This document shows positions 12,159 through 25,700 of a stretch of 64,000 nt of DNA, piece after piece. Position 1 is the first letter of the stretch, and every line of letters begins with the position of its first letter. The notes below the pieces were generated by a model. It worked only from the letters and a program-made list of their open reading frames with translations, was not told the origin of the DNA and did no database searches. The stretch lies in the NCBI GenBank assembly GCA_030142905.1, contig JASJOG010000084.1, positions 1,140,001 to 1,204,000 of the forward strand, read 5' to 3'. Position numbers and translations under genes: made by a program. This DNA is from Heliopora coerulea. Lineage: Eukaryota > Cnidaria > Anthozoa > Scleralcyonacea > Helioporidae.

Positions 12159-15100
12159 TTTTTCACAGTAAGATTGTAGCAAGTAGTTTAACAAACTGAA
12201 GCTATCCTAGTACTTCGTTAAGCTGCAGTAAGCTTTCATTTGAAACCCAAACATTGGGAGATATATTGAAAAACGAGAAGTAGACAAGTTTTTTTAGCCA
12301 AATTCAGTGTGATCGAACGCTGGGGAATACGTTGTTTCAACTGTTCGGCACAGTTTCTAAACGAAAGCTGCGTTTCAAGAGAAATAGAGGCGGAATTTTG
12401 CTTGACTTATTCTTAGTGCCAAATTAACGTATGTTCATATAGATATAACCTTCAATAAATTCTAATGAACTTCAGAATATAGTTTGTGAGTTTTAGGACA
12501 TCGAGACAAGCTCAATTTTATGACGGTAAACCGAATTTTTTAAGGACAGGCAGCTGTATACTGACAAATCTATCACGAGGCAAAACCGAAAAGATATTCA
12601 GAACCCGATGAGTGCCACCTTGAGTGTCACGACATCTAGAGAGCATATTCTTGATTGCTTTGAAAACAATTAGTGTCGAGGATAAATGTTTCCGTTTGTC
12701 TATTGACGGAACAGGTTATTTCGCTTGTTTCATACGGGCATCTCGTCGCAAATCTTTATTGAAATCCTCAATTTAAATTAGGACTAGGATTAAGATGAGA
12801 AGTCGAGTGAGAAAAAGTATCAATAAAATCGTTAAATCGCTGCTTGATGCCACTCTGAGGGCCACGATATTACGGTATCATACCGACAGGAGAATTAAAG
12901 TTTGTTATTGTAAATCAGAATTGCATGCCATCCTTTTTAATTTAACCAGGATTAAGAACATGTTGTGGGTAATTTGAGTTGTAAGATGTTGTGTAGACAG
13001 AAGTGTCTTGGTATGTGGAGTCTGCAAATAAATGTTGAGTGCGGACGTAGAGCAGGCATTGCTGAATTACCAAGTTTGTTTCTTTCTCACATGTATAATA
13101 TAAAGCTCTCTTCAACAGCATACTTTCACACACCCTTCTTGGCGTATTGGACCTCCACGAATACATACGGGGATATTTGATCAAGTAATCAATCATTTTT
13201 GTTAATACACTCCTATTTATCTTCATTCTCAGCTTCGACAAATTCAATCCAGGAATTGGACAGTTTTGCTTCGATCTTTCTTATAAAACAACCAGTCAAT
13301 TCACATCTGTATTTTCTACGCGTATGCCAACGTTTTCCCCGTTGGCTGAACTTACAACGCACGTTTAGCAAATCCGAGAACCAGAATTGCTTCACCAAAT
13401 ACGCAGCACTGTTATGATACTCTTCTCAGAATCTGAAAATTTTATAGTACGTTATAGACTAATGTAGTTTTATTGGTAATTTTGACAGGTAAATAAATCA
13501 AAGCAAATATTCAAGCTTCAGCGGAATACTGAAATGCCATTTCGCAATTCATCTCAAGTTCTATGATTACGAACACGGAAAATTCATTCCAAGCGGAAAT
13601 TCTTTGATTAGCATGCCAAGCTGTTGGCCAAAAAACCAATGACCACATTTGCACCAATCCATCCTACATCGCGTTAAACTTATAGGCCGAACATTTTGAT
13701 CTCAATCGCATTATTATCGGGAACGTGAACATTATTTGGATAATTACGAAAGCACTTTTATCGATGACCTTTCAAGCGTGTGCTGCTCCTCTCCAGCAAG
13801 CACGCCCTGGTCATGTGGGAATATAATTGTTATGTCTCACGAAGAAAGCATTCCAGAAATAGGAACTAATGGGGGTTGTGTTCAGACATGGGCGAGGTAA
13901 TAGAGAGCTTTAGATTTCACTACGATTATGACTACTATTTTAGTCGTTTTTCACGGCAATACACGCCATCTTCTAACGTAATCGAACTTTACGGTGGAAA
14001 AATGGTGGCCGTCGTCTTATCAAGTACGAGTTATGAGGAAACGTTCGCAGTCCTCACAACAAATTTTTTCGCCATAAGGTAACTATTTACCACATTTTAC
14101 CGTAAAAATATAAAGTATATGATGTCTTCTTGGGTTATCTGTTGTTTTGTTCTGAAACGGAAGTTCTCGAAAAGTGAGGTTGCTGCCTCGAACAACGATG
14201 ACTCATTCAACATTTCGCAAGAAGACTGACAACAATGGCGTGAGCTTCGTACTCGTCGCCATTCTTTACAAAACTAAAAGATAAATTAGTGACAACGACT
14301 GCGAGTTCCTAGGGGCCAGACTTCCAGCGACGCAGACTCCTAGTCATAATCGTACTGCATGATTCCGAAGTGAGTAATGAATTGGAACGAGGCGATTGCA
14401 TTCCGTCTCGTTTCCATATAAACCGAATTTCAGGACCCAAAATTGAACTTGTGTGTGCACGAAAGATCAAGGAGTCCGGTGTTTTGACTGTATGCCACAT
14501 AATATCAAACTTGTCCAAAACAAAAGCAGGTAGAACATTTTGTGTACCAGAAAACGTAATGGTGCGATATTGATACCAAGTCGTTCAGGCGTCAAAATAG
14601 CACATGGTAGATACCCACGTCTCCGCTATACACCGTCACGTAAAAATACACGCTGTTCGTCGAACCATATATATCGCGTCTTTTCTGAAAAGACGAGACG
14701 GTCTCTGATTGATGCGGAAACTTCGTTTTATCTGACACATTGTATTCTCACAGACGTAAACAACGGTGTGGAGAACAAACTTGTATCGCCACCTAATCAA
14801 CCTTAATACAACACTGACAAACCAATTGACAGCAGCAGTCTACAGGGACCAGTTCTCAACATGCCTCATTCTCTCAGGTATGATTCAAAAACGAGATAAC
14901 AGCTGCATATCTGATACAGCCACAGGCTGAAACTAGCAAGGGCTTTGGAATCAGCAGGTATCCTGGTGTCGGGACACTCGCAATTTCTGGACTACGGGTA
15001 TACAACATGGCCAGACACCCATAATATTTTGGTCAAATAGACAGAGCAAGTTGGTGCTGCGAAGCCTATACTGGTTCATTATTACTGATAAGTACTTTTA

Positions 15101-16735
15101 CGTACGAAAAGGGAACGTCTTATGGGAATGTAGAGGCCCTCTGCAAATTGCTGTTGGTATATTCACCCACGTCAAGCAAGTCTTAACGCAACTTCAGTAT
15201 GCTGCGACCCACGAAGACGTGGCTTAGAAGCACCATGCCTACTCCGAGGCTAAATGCGCTGGCTATTTGTCATTCTCATGAGGACGTCCTTAACTCGTTA
15301 GATATTATTGTAAATTGTATCTCACTTATACGCAATGAACAGCGACGGAGATACTATGGAACCTGTCTGTAGCTCTATAACTTGTTAAGCACAATTTTCA
15401 ATAAAAGTTCTTGAAATTGTTAACTTGGATCCTATGAATGTAGTAAGTTATCTTTAAAGTTCACCTAAAATTTTGACACTCCTTATGACATCCTTTATGA
15501 CACGGCATACCCGCAACATTGAAAACCTTCCAGAGTCACTGGTAACAAGGTGTCGGTTTTGGCTTGGGCACATTCAATCATTTCTCGATCATCTACAAGT
15601 CCTTAGTTGAACCCGTTTTCCACATCATCGTAAGGATCGAATCTTAAACTCTGCACTTTGCTTTAACCAAAAAATCAAACAGAAAGCTTTTTGGATGCGA
15701 CAGTAAATATTTTATACGTGCATTTGCGAAACAGCTTACGGTTCAAGTTTGACAGTCAATGACTCGGTTGCCAATGAGTGGATTTTAATTGATGACTTTG
15801 GAAAAGCCATTATTTCTGGTCGTCCTTTTACAATGGAAACTCAGCATTAAAAACACAACTGATGAAGGGGATTACGAGATGACGTCAGTACTAATACACA
15901 AATTTTGTCAAGTATTTCTCTATTTGTTTTTTCACTTGTCTACCGCAACCACGTGATAGGATCATGCAAGCAAAGCAAGAGACAGACTGTCGATATGTTA
16001 ACACTATTATGATGACAAGATGGCGACATAATAGGAACATGAAAACGTGAAAATAACGACACGAGGAAAAAATGGCCTTTTCTTTGCGTGGCTATGTTTA
16101 TGTCGTCATGTCGACCCTTGCGACAGCAAGTGTGAACTTGGTCTTGGGATTATATGTTCCATGAAAGCCAGGTTTAAAGTCTCGAAGTTGATGAAAGGAT
16201 GTCACTTAATTACACAAGCACCTCCTGGGGAAGGGGGGGGGGGGCTGGCTTAATATACAATATGTTCTTCAGTTTCGCATGAGGTCATGTTGATATTACC
16301 CAGGTTAATCGCGAGGAATATCTACCGGGAAGCATGTAGTAACCCTTTTAATGCATGGCAGGTTTTGGAGAAATCTCCCCTTGACGAGTAAAGTGGTCTG
16401 GTGTTGGTCAGATTAAAACTGTCTTGCGTAAGCTAGGGTAAAATTACTACGTCGCCTAATGGCAACAGTGCCAGTTAAAGAGTTAACTCGGATTGCAGAA
16501 AAACAATTCCCGGAAGATGACCTCTCCTCGGTCTTAAAAAGGATTACGTTCGATTTACGTCAGCGAGGGAGTTAAAATTCGCATTGCCAAATTCTGCAGT
16601 GAATTTAACGGTAGCACTCTGCCAAAAAACCCGAGAAAACAAGGTATTGACATTTCCAGCGAAAGCCCTTGTTCTCTCTTTTTTTTTGAAGAGTGCTGAC
16701 TTTTCCTACGTTGATTCAAAACTACCTACGAAGCA
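12159..16735. other. Intergenic DNA with possible decayed coding stretches
   Basis: No gene is recognised. Plus-strand open stretches at 13876-14082, 14370-14573 and 14540-14806 look less random than their surroundings (few Asn/Ile/Lys runs, balanced composition), but they overlap in different frames, match no family I know and lack clear splice sites. A copy of the dispersed GCCAGACGATTTTAC-type repeat lies in reverse at about 16336-16480. A run of 10 G lies near 16232. Confidence 0.35.
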
Positions 16736-16862
16736 AAAACACAAAGTATTTAATACAACTTTACTAACGTTTCGTTGCGGACGTGCAACATCTTCAGAGT
16801 GAAGATGTTGCACGTCCGCAACGAAACGTTAGTGAAGTTGTTTTAAATATTTTGTGTTTTTT
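16736..16862. repeat. Fold-back element with ACGTTTCG kernel
   Basis: Arms at about 16736-16796 and 16800-16862 are almost perfect complements around a 3-base turn and include ACGTTTCGTTGCGGACGTGC. On the minus strand the left arm reads CTGAAGA, then a 5-bp stem (GTTGC/GCAAC), then GAAACGTT, which is arranged like a hammerhead-ribozyme core. No function has been shown. Confidence 0.75.
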
Positions 16863-17095
16863 CTGTCGTTATGGCTCTCCATATAAAAATCCTAAGCTGG
16901 GCTGCCGTCTTTATATTACGTCTACGTTTTCCGTCCGGAAAATCAATACCCACGATTTTACCTACGAAGTACTTTATTCTTGACGTCTGCAGTTATCGGA
17001 TTATCTCGGCGGCCTTGCGTGGCATGGAAACTTGACTATGCCAAAACAAGTGTACGTATTTTTGGACGCCAACATTTTGCCTTCAGTTTCAGGCC

Positions 17096-17710
17096 ATGGG
17101 CAAGAACGAAGTCTACCAATCAAGGACACGTGTGATTGAGATACAGTCGGAATACGAACCTTTCCCCAAAAAGCGTAAATTCTCTGATCTACACTACTCT
17201 CGTATGCCTTTCCCCACCCACGTTAAAACTTTGGAATCACGTGACAATGTGGACCACCAACCGTGTTTGAATATTGTTCAAGGGCACGGGATGGCTATCA
17301 AGGAAAAAGATATTTTTTAAGAAAAGTATGGTTTTAGCTGCCGTTTTGTTATATTTGTTTTAACGCTTTTGTTCTTTATCGTAGACAACTGGCGTTGCTT
17401 ATTGGCTCCTTTAAACTCAAAGTGCGAAGATGTCCACTGATACAGAATATTTTAAGTAGTGTTTACATGAACAGCCGTGTGCTGTTCAATATACGATCAC
17501 GAGCCGAAACTTATGAAACAAAAACACGGAAACATTCGTATTCTTCAAAATTGAGGAAGATTCCAATGATGTTAGTCCAGAAAATAGCACGAAAGTTCAT
17601 GAAAGCAGTGTAATATAACCACTAGTGATTATATCACATTTACAACAAGTGATTAAACTTTATATTCTTTTGTTTTTTCCTTATGAATTATTAATGAGTT
17701 TTATAAGATG
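17096..17710 (+). pseudogene. Coding-like stretch containing reverse copy of the 9.6-10.1 kb repeat
   Basis: A 74-codon open stretch begins at 17096, preceded by a plausible acceptor (TTTGCCTTCAGTTTCAG). It contains basic residues (Lys-Lys-Arg-Lys) and ends with TAA at 17318-17320. From about 17503 to 17710 the sequence is the reverse-complement relative of the 9.6-10.1 kb repeats: the plus frame gives an acidic Glu-Glu-Asp-Ser-Asn-Asp segment followed by Glu-Ser-Ser-Val-Ile and a stop. It may be a further decayed member of the same unknown gene or element. It could equally be chance open reading. Confidence 0.3.
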
Positions 17711-18952
17711 CGATAACTACGCCTTGAGTTCCTTAGTTGCCTTCACTTAGGCCTCGAGTTCCTTAGTTGCCTTTCTCGGGGACAATCAGACGGGAACAGG
17801 GAACATATTCTTTTTCGCGAAAAAAATATTGCAAAAAAAAATTTTTTTTTAAGAAAATCGTGTCTTTTGGGTAATATTACATCTCAGGAAGTTGCCCCCC
17901 ACGTCTCAGGCACCAGAGCAAAAAAAATTTTGACATTTCCCCGGTTCAGAAATCTTAGTTGCGTCCCGGCCTCGATTTCATGGTCCTGGGATTGGACAAC
18001 TTGCCGTTTATGGGGTAAGTACCTGTTCGCCCTGATAGATATGACTGAATAAGGTTTAAGGCTGCCTGTTATCTGTATAGGAATCAGGTACTTTGTTGAT
18101 ATTCCCAGGATAGCAACATTGGACGCTTTTTTAACGACACCAGATTTAAAAATACCGTAAGACAATATCAGGGCCTGTAATCCATATTTAATCGATATGG
18201 TGATACTATAACCTCAACTGAACTTTTAGATACTTATTAGTAACCGTTTTAAAACTTATTTTGACCTATTTTAACTTTCAAAACGTTGGACCTTTCCGCA
18301 GCTTCCACAACGCAAATTCTTTGTCTTTCTTTTTACCTAAGGATATTAATAAACGACGGCTAAATGCTCTCTCTTGTTGGTATGGTGAATTAATCGCGCT
18401 TAGTGCGCACTAAAATACTCGCAGTGGCTTCGTATTCATGACAACGGCCATTTATAATATAAATTCAATTGAATTTGATTTGTTTTGAAGATTTAATGTA
18501 ACGACATTTCTGATTGGTCGCAGCGCGAGCTAAATTTAACTACGCTAGTACGGAAATGTCAGGTAACCAATCAGATGCTTCATAAGGGTTTCCGACTTTG
18601 TTATTTAAAAAACTATTCCCATTAGCAAAAGTTAAAATGTTTGCTGTTATTCCGTGTCGTTAACTACGTTATTAAACACGCGGTTCATGGCTTTTTTGTG
18701 TTTAATCGTGTTATGAATGCACTTGGGAAGGTGGATGAGCACTTGACTATCGCCTCAAATAAATCTTACGCTTTCTGTATGCTTCCCTGACCTCCCACGT
18801 GCAAGTGTATTTCGAGTGAGCACGATAAAGTGCTAATCATTTCCTGCACGTGATCCACCTTCAACTCTTTGTGAACGGTAACGTGATGTAGAGTTCGCTC
18901 GGCTCCTCTCACTTTACCAACATACGTGAAATTATTTACGCCAACTGTACTG

Positions 18953-18965
18953 TTTTATATATATA

Positions 18966-19017
<52 letters not shown>
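18953..19017. repeat. (TA)n/(TG)n microsatellite
   Basis: Alternating TA of about 60 bp with a short TG block near its left end. Open frames of Tyr-Ile repeats in and near it are artefacts. Confidence 0.9.
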
Positions 19018-19020
<3 letters not shown>

Positions 19021-19149
19021 CAATCAGTTTCTATATTGACTTTAGATATCAATATCTTGTAAGATAGAGCAGATAAATGAAATGAATAAGCTTAAAATTC
19101 TTGGTTGTTACTCAGAGTTTCACGTCTCTTTGGACGATTATCAGACAAC

Positions 19150-19166
19150 TGTATATATATATATAC

Positions 19167-19210
<44 letters not shown>
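19150..19210. repeat. (TA)n microsatellite at left edge of palindrome
   Basis: Uninterrupted TA/TATACA repeat ending exactly where the large palindrome begins. Confidence 0.9.
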
Positions 19211-19215
<5 letters not shown>

Positions 19216-19640
19216 AGCAAGACAAGGTAAACTTGGGTTACTTCATAAAGATTTACTACAAATTTGTTTGGTATGGCAAGCTGGGCCTGCCACAGTCGTC
19301 AGGTAGTGATGGCATGTGATATAGTTGCCTAGGAGACTCGATAGTGTCTATAGAGGTTACGTCATGCAATAAAAATGCGGGGTGAATTAACAAATATTAC
19401 AGAGCAAGTGTTTTTTCCTATTTCTACAACTAGGAAAAAACACTTGCTCTGTAATATTTGTTAATTCACCCCGCATTTTTATTGCATGACGTAACCTCTA
19501 TAGACACTATCGAGTCTCCTAGGCAACTATATTACACTCGATCACTACCTGACGACTGTGGCAGGCTCAGCTTGCCATACCAAACAAATTTGTAGTAAAT
19601 CTTTATGAAGTAACCCAAGTTTACCTTGTCTTGCTATTGT
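19211..19640. repeat. 430-bp near-perfect palindrome
   Basis: Two arms of about 210 bp (19211-19420 and 19431-19640) are reverse complements with only a handful of mismatches around a 10-base loop (TTTCTACAAC). The left arm follows a TA microsatellite and the right arm precedes a TCTA microsatellite by about 60 bp. There is no coding content. The near-identity implies recent formation or arm-to-arm conversion. The RNA would fold into a very stable hairpin. Confidence 0.9.
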
Positions 19641-19697
19641 AATTCGCTCTACTCTGGTACTGAGCACTCTCTTCGTACGATTTTTAATAAAATCTCA

Positions 19698-19698
19698 C

Positions 19699-19794
<96 letters not shown>

Positions 19795-19797
19795 ATA

Positions 19798-19826
<29 letters not shown>
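19698..19826. repeat. (TCTA)n then (TA)n microsatellite
   Basis: About 24 TCTA units followed by about 35 bp of TA. A 66-codon Leu-Ser-Ile-Tyr repeat frame across it is an artefact. Confidence 0.95.
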
Positions 19827-19828
<2 letters not shown>

Positions 19829-19864
19829 CTTAAAAAAACCAGCAAAACCAAGAACTTAAAACAA

Positions 19865-19950
19865 TATAAACCATCAGTATAAGTTCAATCTTTATTTTAT
19901 TTTTAACGTTTCGGGGCCTGCCCCTTTATCAAGATTGAACTTATACTGAT

Positions 19951-19958
<8 letters not shown>
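19865..19958. repeat. Fold-back element with ACGTTTCG kernel
   Basis: Arms of about 28 bp (19865-19892 and 19931-19958) enclose TTTTTAACGTTTCGGGGCCT and a GGGG/CCCC mini-hairpin. The centre, read on the minus strand, resembles a degenerate hammerhead core (TTGATAA, stem, GAAACGTT). Confidence 0.75.

Positions 19959-19997
<39 letters not shown>
19959..19997. repeat. (TA)n microsatellite
   Basis: Pure TA repeat directly abutting the fold-back. Confidence 0.9.
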
Positions 19998-19999
<2 letters not shown>

Positions 20000-20000
20000 A

Positions 20001-22336
20001 AAAATACAAAAAATTTAAAAGATCACTTTCTTCATGAAAATGGCGGTGAATGTGGTCACCGTTTTTTTCAAAAAAAAAAAAATTTTCTCACAATATCTTC
20101 GTAAATACCTCGCTTAACTGTTTTTTAATGGACTCTCCAATTACTGTGAAGGCAACACTTGATGATAAACCCCCAAAAAATTGCGCATTTCGATCATTAG
20201 TTCGAAGCACAAGCTCGCAAACATCTGCATCGTTCAGGCGCTGGAAATGTGGTCTTTTATAAATATATAAATGCTGACTTAACTCATCTAAACTTGATCC
20301 CTTGGTACAAGATGCAGTGTAGTATAATGGTAATATTAAGAAAAGTGCGCTGCGCAAGAAGTTTCCAGAACGAAGTGGGGAATGTTAAAAGGTGGTACTC
20401 TGCCGAAAACCGAGAAAACGAAGTACTAATAGTATGGATTTCGTCAGAGTCCAATTGTGTAAATGTTGACTGCAAACGACAATAGGGATTTTAAGATCTA
20501 AGATGTCAACTTGAACAACCACGTCCTTTCAAATTTCTGCATTTAAAGAAACCACAGTTTATTGACCATTGCGTATGGTACTTGTGGCTTGTTTTGGGAC
20601 TCCTAAAACGCTCCAGTTCTCTTAAAACGAGTTTAGTCTTGGGCTTAATTCAATCTTTAGTAATAGCTTATTTCACTCCGCGAGCCTGACGTTGTCCTTA
20701 AGACGTGAAGATGGTCTGGGTGACGTTGAGTGCAGAAAGACGACGGTGTTGAAAACGCCCTGGAGAATAAAAATTACTCGTTCAAGAATTTTTTTGTGTA
20801 GAGGAGGTTGTCGCTGAAGATGACGTAGATCTTAAGATTCCTATTCTGGGAAAAACGCGATCATCTTTGGTGCGTTTTTCGTGGAACAGGGTTCGATGTA
20901 CCGTTGCGTGAGGCAGCAGAAGAAATCACTGGATAAATGATTGTTTACAAAGAAGGCCAAGGTTAAAAATACAAAGCGTGAAAAACACCTCTTTATTTAC
21001 AAGACATCCGTAGAAGTCGGGCTGGCACTACTAACTCGCATCAATCTTGTCACGAAAATCTTTGTACCGCCGCAAAAGAGAGGTTAACTCCGAATTGTTC
21101 CAGCGATCAAACTAAAGCAATTCTGCTCGTTTATTTCATTTGCAGCATATTTTACCAACGCGGAACGATCTTGTTGAAAAGATTCAGTCTTTTTCATAAA
21201 GTCTCTTAATGTCACAGAGACACGCTGAGGCATGTCCCCTGACAAAAGGACACTCCTGGAACATTTTGTGTGATTATACTATCTCCCACTTGAGGCTGGA
21301 ATGCCAATAAAAGGATGTATATACAAGGGTGTTGAGAGAAACCGTCCATCAAAATGGCAATTATTAGTAGAAATTTTACTTTAGAAACTCAACTTCATGA
21401 CAGTTCCGAGTTACCCAGTGAAAGGATAAGAAGCATATTAACTTTGTGTACAGATCTGAACGCCTAGCAGTCATTCACTTCATCGAACCGGATCCGGTAG
21501 GTGTATCGACAAGCCTTAGCACTTCATTATGGTATTCTGAACACCAAATGTCAAACTTCTTGATCTATCTTTACCAACTTCGATAAAATAGTGCAATAAA
21601 ATGATACTAAAGAGTCTTCGCAACGAAACATGTTTCTAGGCTAATTTGTTCTATTCAAAGCATTTGTAAACCTTCAGTGATATCCGCTTTCGAACACAAA
21701 GAGTCTCTGCTGATTCCTCCAAAGGAACAATAATGACATGTGAATTTTTACCAATAATCATTGTCTTATTGCTCGGAATTAAACTTATTGTTCGTAAACA
21801 CTTCAGTTCAAGAGGTTCCATCTTGAAGTCATTCTCACAAGCATTGTTATTTAACTCCTTCGCGGCCAGAAAAAAAAAGAATATGAAGCCGGAATCTTTT
21901 TCTGCCAACGCATCTTGCCTTTTATGATGCCGGTCAAACGGCGAACATTTCATGACACAAGCCCAACGCCATAAAAAACCTAAACAATGTCAATTACAAA
22001 AGCTTTTGCGAATTGACATTGCGTTCAACAAACTAAACCTTCGACGTTTAATCAGGAATTAAACCTGAGAGAACGCTACTATTCGTTTATTTAAGAACTA
22101 CAAGTGAAGAGTATTTGGATGGTAAGTGCGTTTTTGAAGTGAAGATGGAGTTGATTCATGGTGTTCAAGATCCCAACATCTTACTCCATACATAAATACA
22201 CAAGTTTAAACGCAGAGACGGAGAAATTGTCGGTCCATATTTCTGCCGGGGGGACAAGACATTAAAGTCATGACTAACCCCCTCTCAAGGCACCGGGGAA
22301 ACAACTTCTGATATGTTACAATGCCAAATAGGTATA
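20001..22336. other. Intergenic DNA, no gene recognised
   Basis: Short open frames only. A minus frame at 20357-20088 begins with a hydrophobic, signal-like segment, but it has no family resemblance and no splice context. A short stretch at 20390 (ACTCTGCCGAAAACCGAGAA) is similar to one at 16618, hinting at another dispersed repeat. Confidence 0.45.
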
Positions 22337-22780
22337 CAGTGAACTCCCTCTAAGACGGACACCTTCGGGACAACTCTTACTGTCCGTCTTAGAGAGAGAT
22401 GAAGCAATCTGACACTGCCGTTCAGGATTAAAGCGATTAAGCCTCGGTCACTCAGCATCAGTCTTTCTGCCGGGAGAAAACGATCCTGACATTTCGAGTG
22501 AAAACCCTTCAATGTAAGTCAGGCAGTTAACCACTCGATTTAGAATTTGTTAACTTTTAGAACAGAAGTCATCTTCGTCATTGTGACATGTTGAAATTTC
22601 GTTACCTGAATCTATTGATCAGGCCGTTATCTGTCCGCTCTGAGAGGTATTTTGGACGTTTTTCCACTTGACTAGTGTCCCTCTTAGAGAGACTTTGATT
22701 ATGGTAAAATAATAAATAAACGGCCGGGACCAAACGTGGTGTCCGTCTTAGAGAGATGTCCGTTACGAGAGAGTTCACTG
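22337..22780. mobile_element. Non-autonomous pogo/Tigger-like DNA element
   Basis: The left end reads CAGTGAACTCCCTCTAAGAC and the right end CGTTACGAGAGAGTTCACTG. Several internal copies of TGTCC(G)TCTTAGAGAGA occur in both orientations, which is typical of Tc1/pogo-group ends with repeated subterminal transposase sites. The left flank is TA; the right flank lacks a clean TA, so the duplication is imperfect. It has no transposase. Confidence 0.68.
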
Positions 22781-25700
22781 AAGTTAACTTATAAGACATT
22801 TGACCCTTTACATCCAGTTCCATTCATACCTGCCGTTGAGGACCTCTTTATATCTCTGGCATTGCAGAGGAGGAGATTCGCCCTTCTACTTTCATTTTAA
22901 TAATACTTATATTCTCTAATGGTATTTTACTGATTCATGAAAACTATTTACCGCCTTTTGAAAAAAATCAAACAAACTGGCGCGATCTACCATGACTCCT
23001 GACACCTCCTACTGCGCTACAATGAAAATATGCTTCTGCGATGTCCCTTTACTTTAACTGGAGTAGAAACATCACAACTTGACGTGAAAACGCAGGTTTC
23101 TTAAAAACCAGTAAATTGTACCAAATATATAAAACGCACGATACACGGTACACGTTTCACCGTTAACTGTCGATGAAACCTAAATTTGATTGAGTGGACA
23201 TGTTATCTGGAAGGGCATGTGGACATGTTATCTTTTCTGAGGCTAGCTCTTTCATAACATCATCTGGATAACTTCCGCTTCGTCCTTACCGATTATTCTC
23301 AACAGTAAATTAAAAAAGTGAAGATTCTAGCGGGAACTAAATTACTGTTCAACGGAGAACAAATCAGTGAACAACCTCAAGGACCTCGCTTGCAACCAAC
23401 GCAAGCTATTAGGCATAATTTTAGAATCGTCTGGATAACATTAAGAACATTTACGGTTATTCATCACTTTTAAAATTATTAAAGTTACGTTAACAGTTGC
23501 GCTGTTACATACGTTATTAAATCTATCATGTAATGTGTTTATACATAAACATAAACATGAAGTTTGCTTTTCGTGTCTCAAATAAATTTGACACGTTCCC
23601 ATAGACGCACTCGAGAATGCGGGCAATTACAAAACTAATGTCTGTAACACCGGCAAAACCTTCACGCCAGGAGATTTTGTGGGATAATTCTCATAGTTAC
23701 GCTCACATATAACACCCTTTGCGGTGGACCAAGTGACTAAGTTTAACTTAGTCATATCGCAAAACATCTAATTTAAAGCCAACGCACATTGTTACATAAC
23801 TTGCAAGACCTCGTTCGCTTCGAAGCTCTTTCGCTGTGATAGCGTATTTTTAATTTGCAAAGATACCTCATTTACGTAAGGATTGAAGACAAACCCAAAA
23901 CACAGTTATGTACTTCGCTTACCTTTCAGTTGGTAATGTGAAGGTCAGTTCACTGGCGGCAGCTATTAAGTTGACGTCTTTGCTTGTAAAAAGGTAAGGA
24001 CAATATCAATCCCAACTAAAATGCTGAGAATATAGGCTATGAGTTATCTTGGTTCTCAAATGAAAGAAATCTCACGTTTCATTTAAACCACCACTAAGCT
24101 GACGTGTTAAGAGGGTAAGTTCTAATCACTCGACCCAACGAAAACTGCAGACAACACACGTTAACGTCGCAGATATATCCGCGTTACTGACACCAATCAA
24201 AAGCCTAAAAAATGAGAGTATGCATTAGTATTTGAAATTGGGTGTGATTGAAGTGTCTGTCAATTTTTTAAGTTCACTTACCAGCCAGAAATACGACTAC
24301 AGATGCGTTAAATTCTTCACCTAGAAATGGGAAGAAACTGCATGTGTTTTTGATTTGGGCCATTCATTTTAAAGAACAAAGCAAAAAAATTTTAATTTTT
24401 AAACCAATTTACGACCGGATGTGGTAAATATCGACGTGCTTGTTGTTTATGACATTTTCTAAGAGTCGAATACCACTCCGGAGGTCAGAATATCAAGACT
24501 GAAACAAACGAAGTGTATCAAACTGATGAAGAAACAAATAAACTGATAAAGTTTACTTGGTAATAAACATGACTGTTATTAACAGCGAGATCAGAGATAA
24601 TTACCCGAAGCATAAATAGACTAAAAATTATCACTTTGATAACGCAATGGTTATTAAAATTTATTATTGGAAAACTAAATACACAAAAAGCAAGTCAACT
24701 CTGCGACCTATGCTGTACCCGTATTACAAAAAAATTTACGTAATGTGACGCAAATATTAGCTGGGACGTGCTGTGACTGCGTCAACCCTGGCACGACTAA
24801 AACATGGTGAAATATATACAGCATAAGCAGTGGAAATAGCAGCAGCTTATTTCCCGGAGTTCGAGTCAACATCTCATTTAGCCATACACCATTTACGGGC
24901 AAAAGTGGCTCTTTTTTTTTCCCCGAAGACTACACTTTTACTAAATTCGACGTCTCCATGTTTCTGAAAAGCTTTGTAAATTACTCAAAGTTCCGTACGG
25001 AGAACGATGCTAGCCATTTCAGAGTTTATCTGAAACACGTGACAGCTGAGGAAGACGTTAAATCGTACTTCCGCATTTCAAACTGAAAGTGGACTAAAGT
25101 GTCTACCAGTTTTTGTCGCATAATAATGAAGCACTGAACAAGTTTCTATTTTTGGCGTTTGTATATGCCTGGTCTTCCTCTAGCAACGACCTTGCATCGT
25201 GTTATGGCGATTCTAGACATATTCTAGATTTGTAGTTACAACAGAATAACGTTGGCGCCGCACTTTGGTATGACTGTGAAAAATGATTTGCGCCAACTGT
25301 GAGCGCTGAGAAGGAATGAATGTCTTTAATATTAGCGAAGGAGCGATGACAGGAAGAAAATTGCTAGAACATGTGCGACGAGTTTATAAAAACAACCGTA
25401 TTATCTGAGCCGGATTAATCTGGATTTAAACTTCCAGGTGGCGATCTTACAATACAAACCTGTGCTTAAGCAAGCCAAGGCTAAAACAAGCTGCATATAA
25501 TTTTAATAGCGAATCTATAACAGCAGAGTGGCGCGTAGGCAGTGTTTGAGATAGATGGTTTATCAAAATTTTACACATTGCGGCTGAAAACTGAATTGCG
25601 TGTGGATTTACAAAATGTAGTTGTAAGAAAACTAATTATAATAATTTACAATCAAAAACCAATTGATTGTAATAACTCAAAGGCTGTGGCCGAACGACAT

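Noticed and set aside
20088..20357. Minus-strand small secreted-protein candidate
   Set aside because: The hydrophobic start is suggestive, but there is no homology, no cysteine pattern and no neighbouring exon; chance is likely in AT-rich DNA.
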